Positions 52,656 through 60,636 of a stretch of 64,000 nucleotides of DNA are shown here, piece after piece. Below the pieces are notes generated by a model. It saw nothing but the letters and a program-made list of their open reading frames with translations. It searched no databases and was not told the DNA's origin. Made by a program: the position numbers and the translations under genes. The stretch covers positions 1-64,000 of the forward strand of contig JABSSL010000007.1 of assembly GCA_013214355.1 (NCBI GenBank), read 5' to 3'. Source of the stretch: Saprospiraceae bacterium. GTDB lineage: Bacteria > Bacteroidota > Bacteroidia > Chitinophagales > Saprospiraceae. Within the stretch, counting starts at the first letter, position 1. The number at the start of each line of letters is the position of its first letter.

Positions 52656-54512
52656 ATGACTATGAAGCAATCAACGCCTTTTATATTATTGTTAGTATGC
52701 TGTCTCTTAAGTACCAAGACCATCCTTGGCCAAGACAGAATTCAGCTGGAAGAATTCGCTAGCGGTTTAACTCGGCCGGTAGATATTGCTAATGCAGGTG
52801 ACGAACGACTATTTGTGGTGGAAAAACAGGGCTTTGTTCGGATTCTTTTGGCTGATGGTAGCCTTTTGGAAAAAGCATTTTTGGATATCGATAGTTTGGT
52901 AGACAGTGGAGCATCAGAGGAGGGGCTGCTTGGGATAGCATTCCATCCTAACTATGTGGAGAATGGGTATTTTTTCGTCAATTACACTGATAATAATGGG
53001 AGTACCCAGGTGTCTCGGTTCTCGGTCAGTGCAGACAACCCTGACGTAGCTGATGCTGCTTCACAAAAGAAGATTTTGAATATCGCACAGCCCTATGAAA
53101 ACCACAATGGCGGGGATCTCGCTTTTGGCCCCGATGGGTACTTGTACATTGGAACCGGAGATGGAGGTCTAGGAGGGGATCCTGAAAACTCCGGACAGAC
53201 TCGTACCTCCTTGCTTGGTAAAATGCTACGTATTGATATCGATACGGATGAACCTTATGCGATTCCAGAGGATAATCCTTTCGCAAACACTGACTTCACG
53301 CTGGATGAGGTTTGGGCACTAGGATTGCGCAATCCATGGCGCTACAGTTTTGATCGATTGACAGGTGACCTATGGATTGGCGATGTCGGTCAGGGAGAAT
53401 GGGAAGAGATAGATCTCCAGTTGGCCAATAGTCCAGGCGGAGAAAACTATGGCTGGCGTTGCTATGAAGGAAATGCCACTTTTAATACGAATGGTTGTGA
53501 AGATGCCAGTACGCTTACTTTCCCAATACATGATTACACGAGCAATTTTAGTGTAGGTTGCTCCGTCACAGGAGGCTACGTATACCGGGGAACTGATTTT
53601 CCGGACTTATATGGTCATTATGTCTATACGGACTTCTGCTCAGGCCGAATCTGGTCATTGTATCCCGATGGTGCAGATGGTTGGACGAATACCGAATGGT
53701 ACAATGGCGCCAACAGTCAGTATAGTACTTTCGGAGAGGATAAAGATGGAGAACTGTACCTAGCAGCCTATAGCGCAGGTCAGATTTTCCGCGTGGTAGA
53801 CCGATGTCCTGAATTATCAGTGGATGGCATGGTAGAATTCGTCAGTTGTACTGGAGCGAATGATGGAGAGATTACCTTGGCGGTTCAGGATCCTTCCGCT
53901 GGATATACTGTAAAATGGTCTACCGGAGCGGAGGGAGATGCCTTGCAGGACTTAGGGCCGGGAGAGTATAGTTATACTTTGACTAACGATTGGGGATGTA
54001 CCCGCACGGATGCTTTGTTCATTATGGAACCCTTCCCGGAAATGGTAACGATCGAGGCAAATGGTACCTTGCTGTCGGTAGCGGAGAACTTCGAATCGTA
54101 TCAATGGTTGCTAAATGGCGATACTATTCCTGATGCAATAGAGCCAAAGTATACAGCGGTGGCTTCGGGTGATTATACTGTGGTGGTTAGCGATGGATCA
54201 GGTTGCTCATTTGTTTCTCAAGTGTTGACGGTGATGGTAAATAGCGTGGCAGATCAATTGAATCTGCCTGGTCTGGTGCTGAGCCCCAATCCTACTTCTT
54301 CTCGTTTTTGGATTCGCTTCAATGGCTGGTCTGGAGGTAACTTACAGATTCGAATATTAGATAAATTGGGTAGAACGCATTTTCGCCAAGTATTGAGCGA
54401 TTCCAACCCACAGAATCTCGAAGTTTCACTAGAAAAACTGCCGAGCGGCATCTACTTCGTTAATTTTGAAGCGAATGGCCAACGACTAAGCCGTAAGATT
54501 TTGAAAGAATAG
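52656..54512 (+). CDS. Secreted PQQ-dependent sugar dehydrogenase (GSDH family) with type A T9SS domain
   Basis: 618 residues; signal peptide FILLLVCCLLSTKTILGQ. The six-bladed propeller of soluble glucose/aldose dehydrogenases fills about 25-395: GLTRPVDIANAGDERLFVVE, GLLGIAFHPNY, HNGGDLAFGPDGYLYIGTGDGG (PQQ/catalytic His), VWALGLRNPWRYSFD and NYGWRCYEG. An Ig/PKD-like segment (about 395-530) follows. A C-terminal sorting domain ends the protein (LSPNPTSSRFWIRF, LPSGIYFVNFEANGQRLSRKILKE). Probably oxidises sugars at the cell surface; the electron acceptor is unknown. Confidence 0.9.
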   Translation: MTMKQSTPFILLLVCCLLSTKTILGQDRIQLEEFASGLTRPVDIANAGDERLFVVEKQGFVRILLADGSLLEKAFLDIDSLVDSGASEEGLLGIAFHPNYVENGYFFVNYTDNNGSTQVSRFSVSADNPDVADAASQKKILNIAQPYENHNGGDLAFGPDGYLYIGTGDGGLGGDPENSGQTRTSLLGKMLRIDIDTDEPYAIPEDNPFANTDFTLDEVWALGLRNPWRYSFDRLTGDLWIGDVGQGEWEEIDLQLANSPGGENYGWRCYEGNATFNTNGCEDASTLTFPIHDYTSNFSVGCSVTGGYVYRGTDFPDLYGHYVYTDFCSGRIWSLYPDGADGWTNTEWYNGANSQYSTFGEDKDGELYLAAYSAGQIFRVVDRCPELSVDGMVEFVSCTGANDGEITLAVQDPSAGYTVKWSTGAEGDALQDLGPGEYSYTLTNDWGCTRTDALFIMEPFPEMVTIEANGTLLSVAENFESYQWLLNGDTIPDAIEPKYTAVASGDYTVVVSDGSGCSFVSQVLTVMVNSVADQLNLPGLVLSPNPTSSRFWIRFNGWSGGNLQIRILDKLGRTHFRQVLSDSNPQNLEVSLEKLPSGIYFVNFEANGQRLSRKILKE

Positions 54513-54543
54513 TACGTTTTTACCTGGGGCGCAGTAGAGCCTT

Positions 54544-54972
54544 TTACTGCGCCTTAATCAAACGATAGATACGTATAATATCACCAGATTTTTGACATAA
54601 CCTCAGGTAATAGGTCCCCTTTGGTTCTTGGCTTAAATCCAGTTGAATCTTCTTAGCATTTATGGTGCTGAGGCTAGGTTTTACCTCTCCCGTCTTTTGT
54701 GAGATGAGCTTGAATCCTAATTGATTGATAGCGTAGTTGGTAGAAGTGAGCGTGAAGGTGGCCTTACCCGCATCAACTTCATAACTCAAATCATAAATAT
54801 GTACCGGTGCCTCCTGTGACACTTCCATCCGAACTTCTTCCACTACAAGTTTCGGTAAAGGGTCTATTGCTAAATCAGACCCACAAGCTCCTGTCTGGAG
54901 GTCAAGATTATTGGCTGCCAACACAGAAGATATTCCTAATAATACCACGAACAGTAACCACCCTTTCATCAA
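54544..54972 (-). CDS. Small secreted beta-rich protein
   Basis: 142 residues with a signal peptide (MMKGWLLFVVLLGISSVLA). The C-terminal half (IQLDLSQEPKGTYYLRLCQKSGDIIRIYRLIKAQ in part) looks like a shortened type A T9SS sorting domain (LPxGxYxLxL pattern). One disulfide could form between Cys30 and the Cys near 122. Convergent with the sugar dehydrogenase gene. Function unknown. Confidence 0.65.
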   Translation of the reverse strand: MMKGWLLFVVLLGISSVLAANNLDLQTGACGSDLAIDPLPKLVVEEVRMEVSQEAPVHIYDLSYEVDAGKATFTLTSTNYAINQLGFKLISQKTGEVKPSLSTINAKKIQLDLSQEPKGTYYLRLCQKSGDIIRIYRLIKAQ

Positions 54973-55874
54973 AGTAGAATTTAATTGACGATAAAATTGG
55001 CAAAGTGGATTGATGAAAATCTACTTCAGTTGTGGAACTGATTTAAACTCATTCATCTGGACTGCGACCTGAAGCCTTGAATCTCCTAGTCTTCAGCTTT
55101 TTCTCGTCCCAGATCTGCCAGGCCCCGTTCCGGGGTTAACGGAATATGAGACGAGAAAAGAGCTTCGCTAGTAAATCCAATGCTTTGGCCTCGTCAGCAG
55201 CTAATAAGCTTAAATCTGTTCCTAGACTAAGTTGAAGGTGGTGAAGGAAGAGTCCTTTCCTGTTCTTAAGCTACCGAAATATCAGTAGGGGAAGGAAAGC
55301 AGAAGGGTCGTCTGACTTCACTACCTCTAATAATGGTCCAGGGGCAATTGGATAACGATCTAAGGTATGCAATATGTTGTTCATGGGTAATAAACCTACG
55401 TTCAAGATTCATAGTGGCTCAGCTGATTTCCCGCCTACAGACGGAGACCACGCTACTGTGAACTATTGCTCTTGAAAGGTTTATTTCTTGGGTTGGAGGA
55501 ATCCTAAATGTGAGACTATGAACGTTGAAAAGAAGGGATCGGGAAAGCATTGTTTAGTTCCTTTTCCCATCGATGCTGTAAATTTAGTAAAAGATTATGA
55601 TTTTTCAAATTTGTTTTTTCTGATCAACAATTTTTCTTGGGAGGCTTCCATTTCTGTGAAATTCTGTATTTTCATTGTCACATCCGTCCACCCGTTCGTA
55701 GTCCCATTAATATACCAATGGAACTGTTTCTAGTTCCTTCACCCATTTTCCCTAAAACTGTTCCTAGAAGACAAATTCTCCTTACGGGAAGATAGTCGTC
55801 TGTGGAATACAAGTTGGTCTCATACATTCTTCTTTGTTTGGAACGAAGGGGCCGACTTCCGATAACCGATAACT
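54973..55874. other. 0.9-kb stretch without a recognisable gene
   Basis: The only notable structures are an inverted repeat AGCTTTTTCTCGTC (55095-55108) / GACGAGAAAAGAGCT (55150-55164) enclosing a small CCCCG-TTC-CGGGG hairpin (55123-55135). The longest frame (55488-55733, plus) has no start context, motif or sensible composition. It may be decayed DNA or a non-coding RNA; neither can be shown. Confidence 0.4.
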
Positions 55875-57158
55875 ATGAGATCCTTCATGCTATGGGGAGT
55901 CTTCTGCCTCCTGATCCTATTTTCTACGCCTTCTTTCTCGCCGCCTAATACCATTACCATTGATTTTGAACCCATTGGGAGAATTTGTACTCCACCTAAT
56001 GAAGGCTGTGATCTAACTATTCAGTACAGTTTCGTAGCGCAGTCAGTGGACACGGTAGGTTGGTCTATTTCTTATCGATTCTTTGGTTCACAAGGCATAC
56101 CGATGATCGATCCCTTTGGCTCTCTGGAAGGAGAGTATCCCAATTACGTTGTCAGTGGGACCTATCCCATTGGAGATTATACTTTTCTAGTAGAGGTGAG
56201 CAACGCAGCTGGGGAAGAGTTGCAGGTAGAATTGCCCTTGGAGATTGTTGATTGCGCTGCACCCATTATGACCTGGATTGATACCCTCTATGTGCCTCGG
56301 GAGCCTATTGATCTAGATTTGAACGGTAGGCCGGATTATGTTGGTTTGCGAATTAATGCAGAGGATTTTTCTTCTACGGTTCCTTTTGAAGAATGCTCAG
56401 GGAACCCTTATTTCAGTATAGTAGAGCCTGGTGCAGCGCCTAGGGAATTAGATTCTTTAACTATGATGTGCTGGGATAGCTTTCCTGCTCATTTTCAAGT
56501 ATGGACATGGGATGGAGCTGATAACCCCAGTGCACTACAGCCCGATAGTTCAGTCGGAGGCCCCAATTACACTCGGCGTGAAGTGGTGGTTATTCCCCAA
56601 GGAGGAACACCTTGCGATAGCTTGCCGATTGTAAATGGGCGAGTACGTACGGAAAATGGTAAAGTCTTTTCTGGACTCGGGATCAATGCCGAGGGGGATG
56701 TGCAAATCCAAACGAGCACCAATGAAGCAGGGGAGTATCTATTGAAAGAATTTACCCCTGACGTGACTTATCGATTTACGGTGGATACCATCATGGATAA
56801 TCCAGCCAATGGCGTTTCTATCTTGGATGTATCCCTGCTGGCCCGCCATATCCTGAACATCAATCCCTTAAGCTCTCCCTACAAGATCATTGCTGGTGAT
56901 GTGAATAATTCGGGAAGTTTAACCACCTTAGACATTGTATTAATCCGCTTGATGATCATTGGCGAATTAGCGGAGTTTCCAGGAGGTACGCCCAGTTGGC
57001 GATTTGTACCAAGTGATTATTCCTTCCCACCAGGCACCACTCCTTTTAATCCACCCTTCCGAGAGTATCGTTTACTCAACAATTTGCGTGGCTTCAATGA
57101 GATTGACTTTGTAGCGATTAAAATGGGTGATCTTAACTGTAGTGCTGTGATGCCTTAG
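55875..57158 (+). CDS. Secreted protein with dockerin-type repeat
   Basis: 427 residues; signal peptide LWGVFCLLILFSTPSFS. An Ig-like domain (about 25-125) is followed by a segment with DLDLNGRPDYVGLRI and a carboxypeptidase-regulatory-like beta sandwich (NGRVRTENGKVFSGLGINA near 255). The C-terminus has two Ca-binding dockerin-like repeats (SILDVSLLARHILNINPL; AGDVNNSGSLTTLDIVLIRLMI) and FNEIDFVAIKMGDLNCS. No T9SS sorting domain follows, so its surface attachment, if any, is by another route. Confidence 0.75.
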   Translation: MRSFMLWGVFCLLILFSTPSFSPPNTITIDFEPIGRICTPPNEGCDLTIQYSFVAQSVDTVGWSISYRFFGSQGIPMIDPFGSLEGEYPNYVVSGTYPIGDYTFLVEVSNAAGEELQVELPLEIVDCAAPIMTWIDTLYVPREPIDLDLNGRPDYVGLRINAEDFSSTVPFEECSGNPYFSIVEPGAAPRELDSLTMMCWDSFPAHFQVWTWDGADNPSALQPDSSVGGPNYTRREVVVIPQGGTPCDSLPIVNGRVRTENGKVFSGLGINAEGDVQIQTSTNEAGEYLLKEFTPDVTYRFTVDTIMDNPANGVSILDVSLLARHILNINPLSSPYKIIAGDVNNSGSLTTLDIVLIRLMIIGELAEFPGGTPSWRFVPSDYSFPPGTTPFNPPFREYRLLNNLRGFNEIDFVAIKMGDLNCSAVMP

Positions 57159-57269
57159 TATATTGTTGTTAAGGCTACAGTTGAATTAGCAATTATTTAC
57201 AAACAAACCTTTGTTCGTGTAAAATATATATTGAGGAAGGCGTTTTTTTGAAAAAATTGCAAAAGGTTC

Positions 57270-57300
57270 TTGTTTGCTGTTGAATTAATCTTTAGGTTTG
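57270..57300 (+). promoter_or_regulatory. Promoter of the aromatic amino acid operon
   Basis: TTG (57270-57272), 20 nt, TAGGTTTG (57293-57300) matches the Bacteroidota consensus. Transcription should begin near 57307, about 12 nt before the first leader peptide. Confidence 0.7.
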
Positions 57301-57318
57301 TGCTCAGATAATTGAATT

Positions 57319-57384
57319 ATGAAGACGATTTCCGTTCAACCTTATTTTTACTTTTTTAGCTTTTACTTTTATGGTCGACCATAA
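57319..57384 (+). CDS. Phe/Tyr leader peptide 1
   Basis: 21 codons, ATG 57319 to TAA 57382-57384, giving MKTISVQPYFYFFSFYFYGRP in which 9 of 10 residues in the run from position 9 to 18 are Tyr (4) or Phe (5). Such runs are regulatory codons: ribosomes stall there when charged tRNA-Phe or tRNA-Tyr is short. The early codons (CGTTCAACCT, 57332-57341) are perfectly complementary to 57402-57411. A terminator and antiterminator follow. Confidence 0.85.
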   Translation: MKTISVQPYFYFFSFYFYGRP

Positions 57385-57385
57385 A

Positions 57386-57455
57386 GGGGCTACTGATTTT
57401 AGGTTGAACGTGTCACGATAAAATTTAGAGTCCCGCAAGACGGGACTTTTTTTTT
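57386..57455 (+). terminator. Attenuator terminator 1 with antiterminator segment
   Basis: Terminator: AGTCCCG (57429-57435), CAAGA loop, CGGGACT (57441-57447), then nine T's (57447-57455). The competing segment GGGGCT (57386-57391), directly after the leader stop codon, can pair with AGTCCC (57429-57434, one G-U). A ribosome that reaches the stop codon would cover this segment and so allow termination; a ribosome stalled upstream would leave it free. Confidence 0.85.
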
Positions 57456-57475
57456 GGACTGAATTATAGAAAAGA

Positions 57476-57544
57476 ATGAGCCCTAGCCAAACCACCACCA
57501 AGTTTTACTTTTTTTATTTCTTTTTCTTTTATGAACGATCATAA
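57476..57544 (+). CDS. Phe/Tyr leader peptide 2
   Basis: 22 codons, ATG 57476 to TAA 57542-57544, giving MSPSQTTTKFYFFYFFFFYERS with an uninterrupted run of ten aromatic residues (7 Phe, 3 Tyr, positions 10-19). The 3' part is clearly homologous to leader 1 (TTTTACTTTTTT ... CTTTTATG ... CGA ... CATAA) while the first nine codons differ. Its early GAGCCCT (57478-57484) can pair with AGGGACTC (57544-57551) with one bulge. Confidence 0.85.
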   Translation: MSPSQTTTKFYFFYFFFFYERS

Positions 57545-57608
57545 GGGACTCTTAGCGTTTTTCAACTGATAAAGAACACCAAAGAAGTCCCGCACAAGGG
57601 ACTTTTTT
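57545..57608 (+). terminator. Attenuator terminator 2 with antiterminator segment
   Basis: Terminator: AAGTCCC (57585-57591), GCACAA loop, GGGACTT (57598-57604), T-run 57603-57608. The competing segment GGGACTCTT (57545-57553), right after the second leader stop, is complementary to AAGAAGTCCC (57582-57591) with a single bulge. pheA starts 28 bp after the T-run. Confidence 0.85.
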
Positions 57609-57635
57609 ATTTGTACAGACAAAAATACCTTAGTC

Positions 57636-58523
57636 ATGACACACGCATTGCCTTCCACTGAATCTGATGAGATCTCGCAACGTACTTTGCGAGTAGGTAT
57701 ACAAGGGTATGCCGGGGCTTTTCACGAGATTGCTGCTCGCTTATGTTTCAAAGAGATTGATTTAGACATCGTGCCCGCTCATACTTTTCCAGAACTCGTA
57801 CAAGCTATCGAATCTGGTGAATTTATGGATCTTGGTTTGATGGCAATCGAAAATACTTTGGCCGGTAGCCTCATGGCTAATTACCACCTGCTGAAAGCAT
57901 CTAATCTGAAGATTGTTGGTGAAACCTTCTTACGGATTAAACAAAATCTACTGGTTTTGCCAGGGCAGAAAATTGAAGATCTAGAAGAGGTACACTCCCA
58001 TCCCATCGCCATCGCCCAGTGCCGCAAATACTTCCGACAGTATCCACATATTCGCTTGATTGAAACCGTTGATACAGCGCTAAGTGCAAAACGTGTCCGG
58101 GAAGAAAATCTTACCAAGGTAGGAGCCATCGCGAGTACCTTGGCTGCGGAATTGTATGAGCTGGAGGTCTTGGCTGCGGGAATTGAAACGAACAAAAAGA
58201 ATCATACGCGTTTCTTGGTGCTCCGAAAGGAAGAAGAGGTGAAAAGCTTGGACGGCGCCAATAAAGCCTCCCTTTGTTTTTCTACCGGACACGAACCGGG
58301 AAGCCTTTACAAAGTGTTGGCTGTATTAGCTGCCTACAATGTTAACCTCACCAAGATTCAATCGGCTCCCATCATCGGCAAGCCATGGGAATATATGTTT
58401 TTTGTTGACTTTGTAGCAGAGGGGCAGATTAGCATCAGCCAGGCTATTGAAGCTATTCGACCCTTAACACACGAATTGGATTTGATGGGGGTGTATCAGC
58501 AAGGAGAACATCACGAATACTAA
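57636..58523 (+). CDS. pheA: Prephenate dehydratase
   Basis: 295 residues. Converts prephenate to phenylpyruvate, the committed step to phenylalanine. The periplasmic-binding-like catalytic part starts LRVGIQGYAGAFHEIAA; MAIENTLAGSL near 69 and the catalytic NHTRFLVLRK near 186 are typical. A C-terminal ACT domain (GSLYKVLAVLAAYNVNLTKIQS) gives feedback inhibition by phenylalanine. It has no chorismate mutase domain; in this operon that activity is fused to DAHP synthase. First gene after the double attenuator. Confidence 0.95.
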   Translation: MTHALPSTESDEISQRTLRVGIQGYAGAFHEIAARLCFKEIDLDIVPAHTFPELVQAIESGEFMDLGLMAIENTLAGSLMANYHLLKASNLKIVGETFLRIKQNLLVLPGQKIEDLEEVHSHPIAIAQCRKYFRQYPHIRLIETVDTALSAKRVREENLTKVGAIASTLAAELYELEVLAAGIETNKKNHTRFLVLRKEEEVKSLDGANKASLCFSTGHEPGSLYKVLAVLAAYNVNLTKIQSAPIIGKPWEYMFFVDFVAEGQISISQAIEAIRPLTHELDLMGVYQQGEHHEY

Positions 58524-58571
58524 GTCATTTCCGGAAACACTTTCAGAGAAATCGAATAAATAGACAAAAGC

Positions 58572-59747
58572 ATGTCGTTAGATCCGATTATACAGGCTGC
58601 AAGTAGAATGGGGGAAGTAAAAGAATACTACTTTTCCCGCAAGCTCAGAGAGATAGCTCAGATGCGAGCCGAGGGCAAAACAATCCTCAATTTAGGGATT
58701 GGTAGCCCAGACTTGCCTCCTTCTATGGAGGTAATTGAAGAACTACAAGCACATAGCGTTATGCCTACTAGCCATGGTTATCAAGGATATGTAGGTATTC
58801 CAGAGTTGAGATCGGCCTTTGCTGATTGGTATCAGAAGTGGTTTAAGGTCAGCTTGGATCCCAATGGTGAGATCCTACCCTTGATTGGTTCCAAGGAGGG
58901 GATTATGCATATTTCCATGACCTATTTGGAGCCGGGTGATGAGGTGTTAGTGCCCAATCCGGGCTACCCAGCTTACCGGGCAGTGGCTAATCTTACTGGC
59001 GCAACGATTCGTGAGTATAAATTGGAAGAATCCTTGGGCTGGACAGTAGATCTAGATGCCCTAGCCAAGACGGACCTTAGTAAGGTGAAGCTCATGTGGG
59101 TTAATTATCCTAATATGCCGACTGGTGCACAGGGACAACAAGCTTACTACGAGCGACTGGTAAAATTTGCCAAGGAACATAAGTTGTTGATCTGTAACGA
59201 CAATCCCTATGGGTTTATCTTGAATGATGAGCCCATGAGTTTACTCAGTGTGCCCGGAGCGAAGGATGTTGTGCTGGAATTGAATTCTTTGTCTAAGTCG
59301 CACAATATGGCTGGCTGGCGGATCGGGATGTTGGCAGGAGCGGCTCCTTATCTAAGCACCATACTACGATTCAAAAGTAATATGGATTCTGGTATGTTCC
59401 GACCTTTGCAGTTAGCAGCTGTCAAGGCCCTACAGCAGGACGGGGACTGGTATACATCTATCAATAGTATTTATCGAGAGCGACGAGACCGTGTATATGA
59501 TCTGTTGAATCTTCTAGCTTGTACCTACGATGAAAATCAAGTGGGCATGTTTGTCTGGGCGAAGATCCCTGATCATTATGAGTCTGGCTTCGCCCTATCC
59601 GATGCTGTACTCTATCAGGCGAATGTCTTTATTACCCCTGGTGGGATTTTTGGCAGTCAAGGTGAAAACTATATAAGAGTTTCTCTATGTAGTGAAACTG
59701 CTGTTTTTGAGGAGGCTATCCGCAAGATTGAAAATGTGAAATTATGA
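58572..59747 (+). CDS. Class I/II aminotransferase of the aromatic operon
   Basis: 391 residues, fold type I PLP enzyme. ILNLGIGSPDLPPS near 37, NPGYPAYRAV near 129, YPNMPTGAQG near 178 and the PLP lysine in LNSLSKSHNMAGWRIG near 240. Placed between pheA and tyrA and overlapping tyrA by 4 bp, it very likely transaminates phenylpyruvate and 4-hydroxyphenylpyruvate (or prephenate) to the amino acids. Specificity is inferred from context. Confidence 0.9.
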   Translation: MSLDPIIQAASRMGEVKEYYFSRKLREIAQMRAEGKTILNLGIGSPDLPPSMEVIEELQAHSVMPTSHGYQGYVGIPELRSAFADWYQKWFKVSLDPNGEILPLIGSKEGIMHISMTYLEPGDEVLVPNPGYPAYRAVANLTGATIREYKLEESLGWTVDLDALAKTDLSKVKLMWVNYPNMPTGAQGQQAYYERLVKFAKEHKLLICNDNPYGFILNDEPMSLLSVPGAKDVVLELNSLSKSHNMAGWRIGMLAGAAPYLSTILRFKSNMDSGMFRPLQLAAVKALQQDGDWYTSINSIYRERRDRVYDLLNLLACTYDENQVGMFVWAKIPDHYESGFALSDAVLYQANVFITPGGIFGSQGENYIRVSLCSETAVFEEAIRKIENVKL

Positions 59748-60589
59748 CGATTGCAATTGTAGGGATTGGACTTATTGGCGGGTCACTTGCTATTACCCTA
59801 AAAGAAAATGGTTTTGCTACAAAAGTACTAGGTGTCGATATTCGCCCCGATAATATAGATAAAGCGATACGGAGAAGATTGATTGATGAGGAGAGAAGCT
59901 TGGAAGAAGCCATTGAGGAATCAGATATCATTGTTTTGGCAACTCCTGTAGATGCGATGCTCAACCTTTTACCGATTATCCTAGACCGTGTCGATAAACA
60001 AGTTATTATCGATGTGGGGTCCACAAAGGCACAATTGTTGGATAAAGTGAGGAACCATCCCAAACGAGGTCGGTACGTCGCTACCCACCCAATGGCCGGT
60101 ACAGAATACAGCGGACCAGAGGCCGCCATTCCGAACTTGTTTGATGAGAAATGTACCGTTTTGGTGGATGTAGATGATAGTGATGCAGATGCAGTAGAAC
60201 TGACTCGGCGTCTATTTGATTCCATTCCCATGCGCCAGGTAAATTTGGATCGCCAATCGCACGATATTCATACGGCTTACGTCTCCCACATTTCCCACAT
60301 CAGCTCCTTTGCCTTGGCATTGACGGTGTTGGAGAAGGAGCAAGATGAGGACCGGATATTTGAGTTGGCAAGTGGTGGTTTTAGTTCCACCGTTCGGTTG
60401 GCAAAAAGTTCGCCGGATATGTGGATACCGATATTTCGGCAGAATAGAGATAATGTACTAGATGTCTTGGATGAGCATATCAATCAATTGGCTCGATTTC
60501 GGAGCCTATTGATCAAGAAAGATTTTGACACTTTTTATAAATTAATAGAAGAATCTAATCAAATACGTAAAATCTTGAGTAGCGACTAA
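59744..60589 (+). CDS. tyrA: Prephenate dehydrogenase
   Basis: 281 residues. Oxidises prephenate to 4-hydroxyphenylpyruvate for tyrosine. The NAD-binding start is TIAIVGIGLIGGSLAITL; ATHPMAGTEYSGPEAA near 108 and SHISHISSFALAL near 182 (catalytic His region) follow the family. No ACT domain is present. ATGA overlap with the preceding gene indicates coupled translation. Confidence 0.95.
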   Translation: MTIAIVGIGLIGGSLAITLKENGFATKVLGVDIRPDNIDKAIRRRLIDEERSLEEAIEESDIIVLATPVDAMLNLLPIILDRVDKQVIIDVGSTKAQLLDKVRNHPKRGRYVATHPMAGTEYSGPEAAIPNLFDEKCTVLVDVDDSDADAVELTRRLFDSIPMRQVNLDRQSHDIHTAYVSHISHISSFALALTVLEKEQDEDRIFELASGGFSSTVRLAKSSPDMWIPIFRQNRDNVLDVLDEHINQLARFRSLLIKKDFDTFYKLIEESNQIRKILSSD

Positions 60590-60636
60590 TCTCGGTTTTC
60601 CGAGTTTGAGGATCTACTAATCCTAAATTTTTTATC

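Noticed and set aside
55488-55733. 81-codon plus-strand frame in the gene-free region
   Set aside because: Odd composition and no recognisable motif or start context; kept as non-coding.
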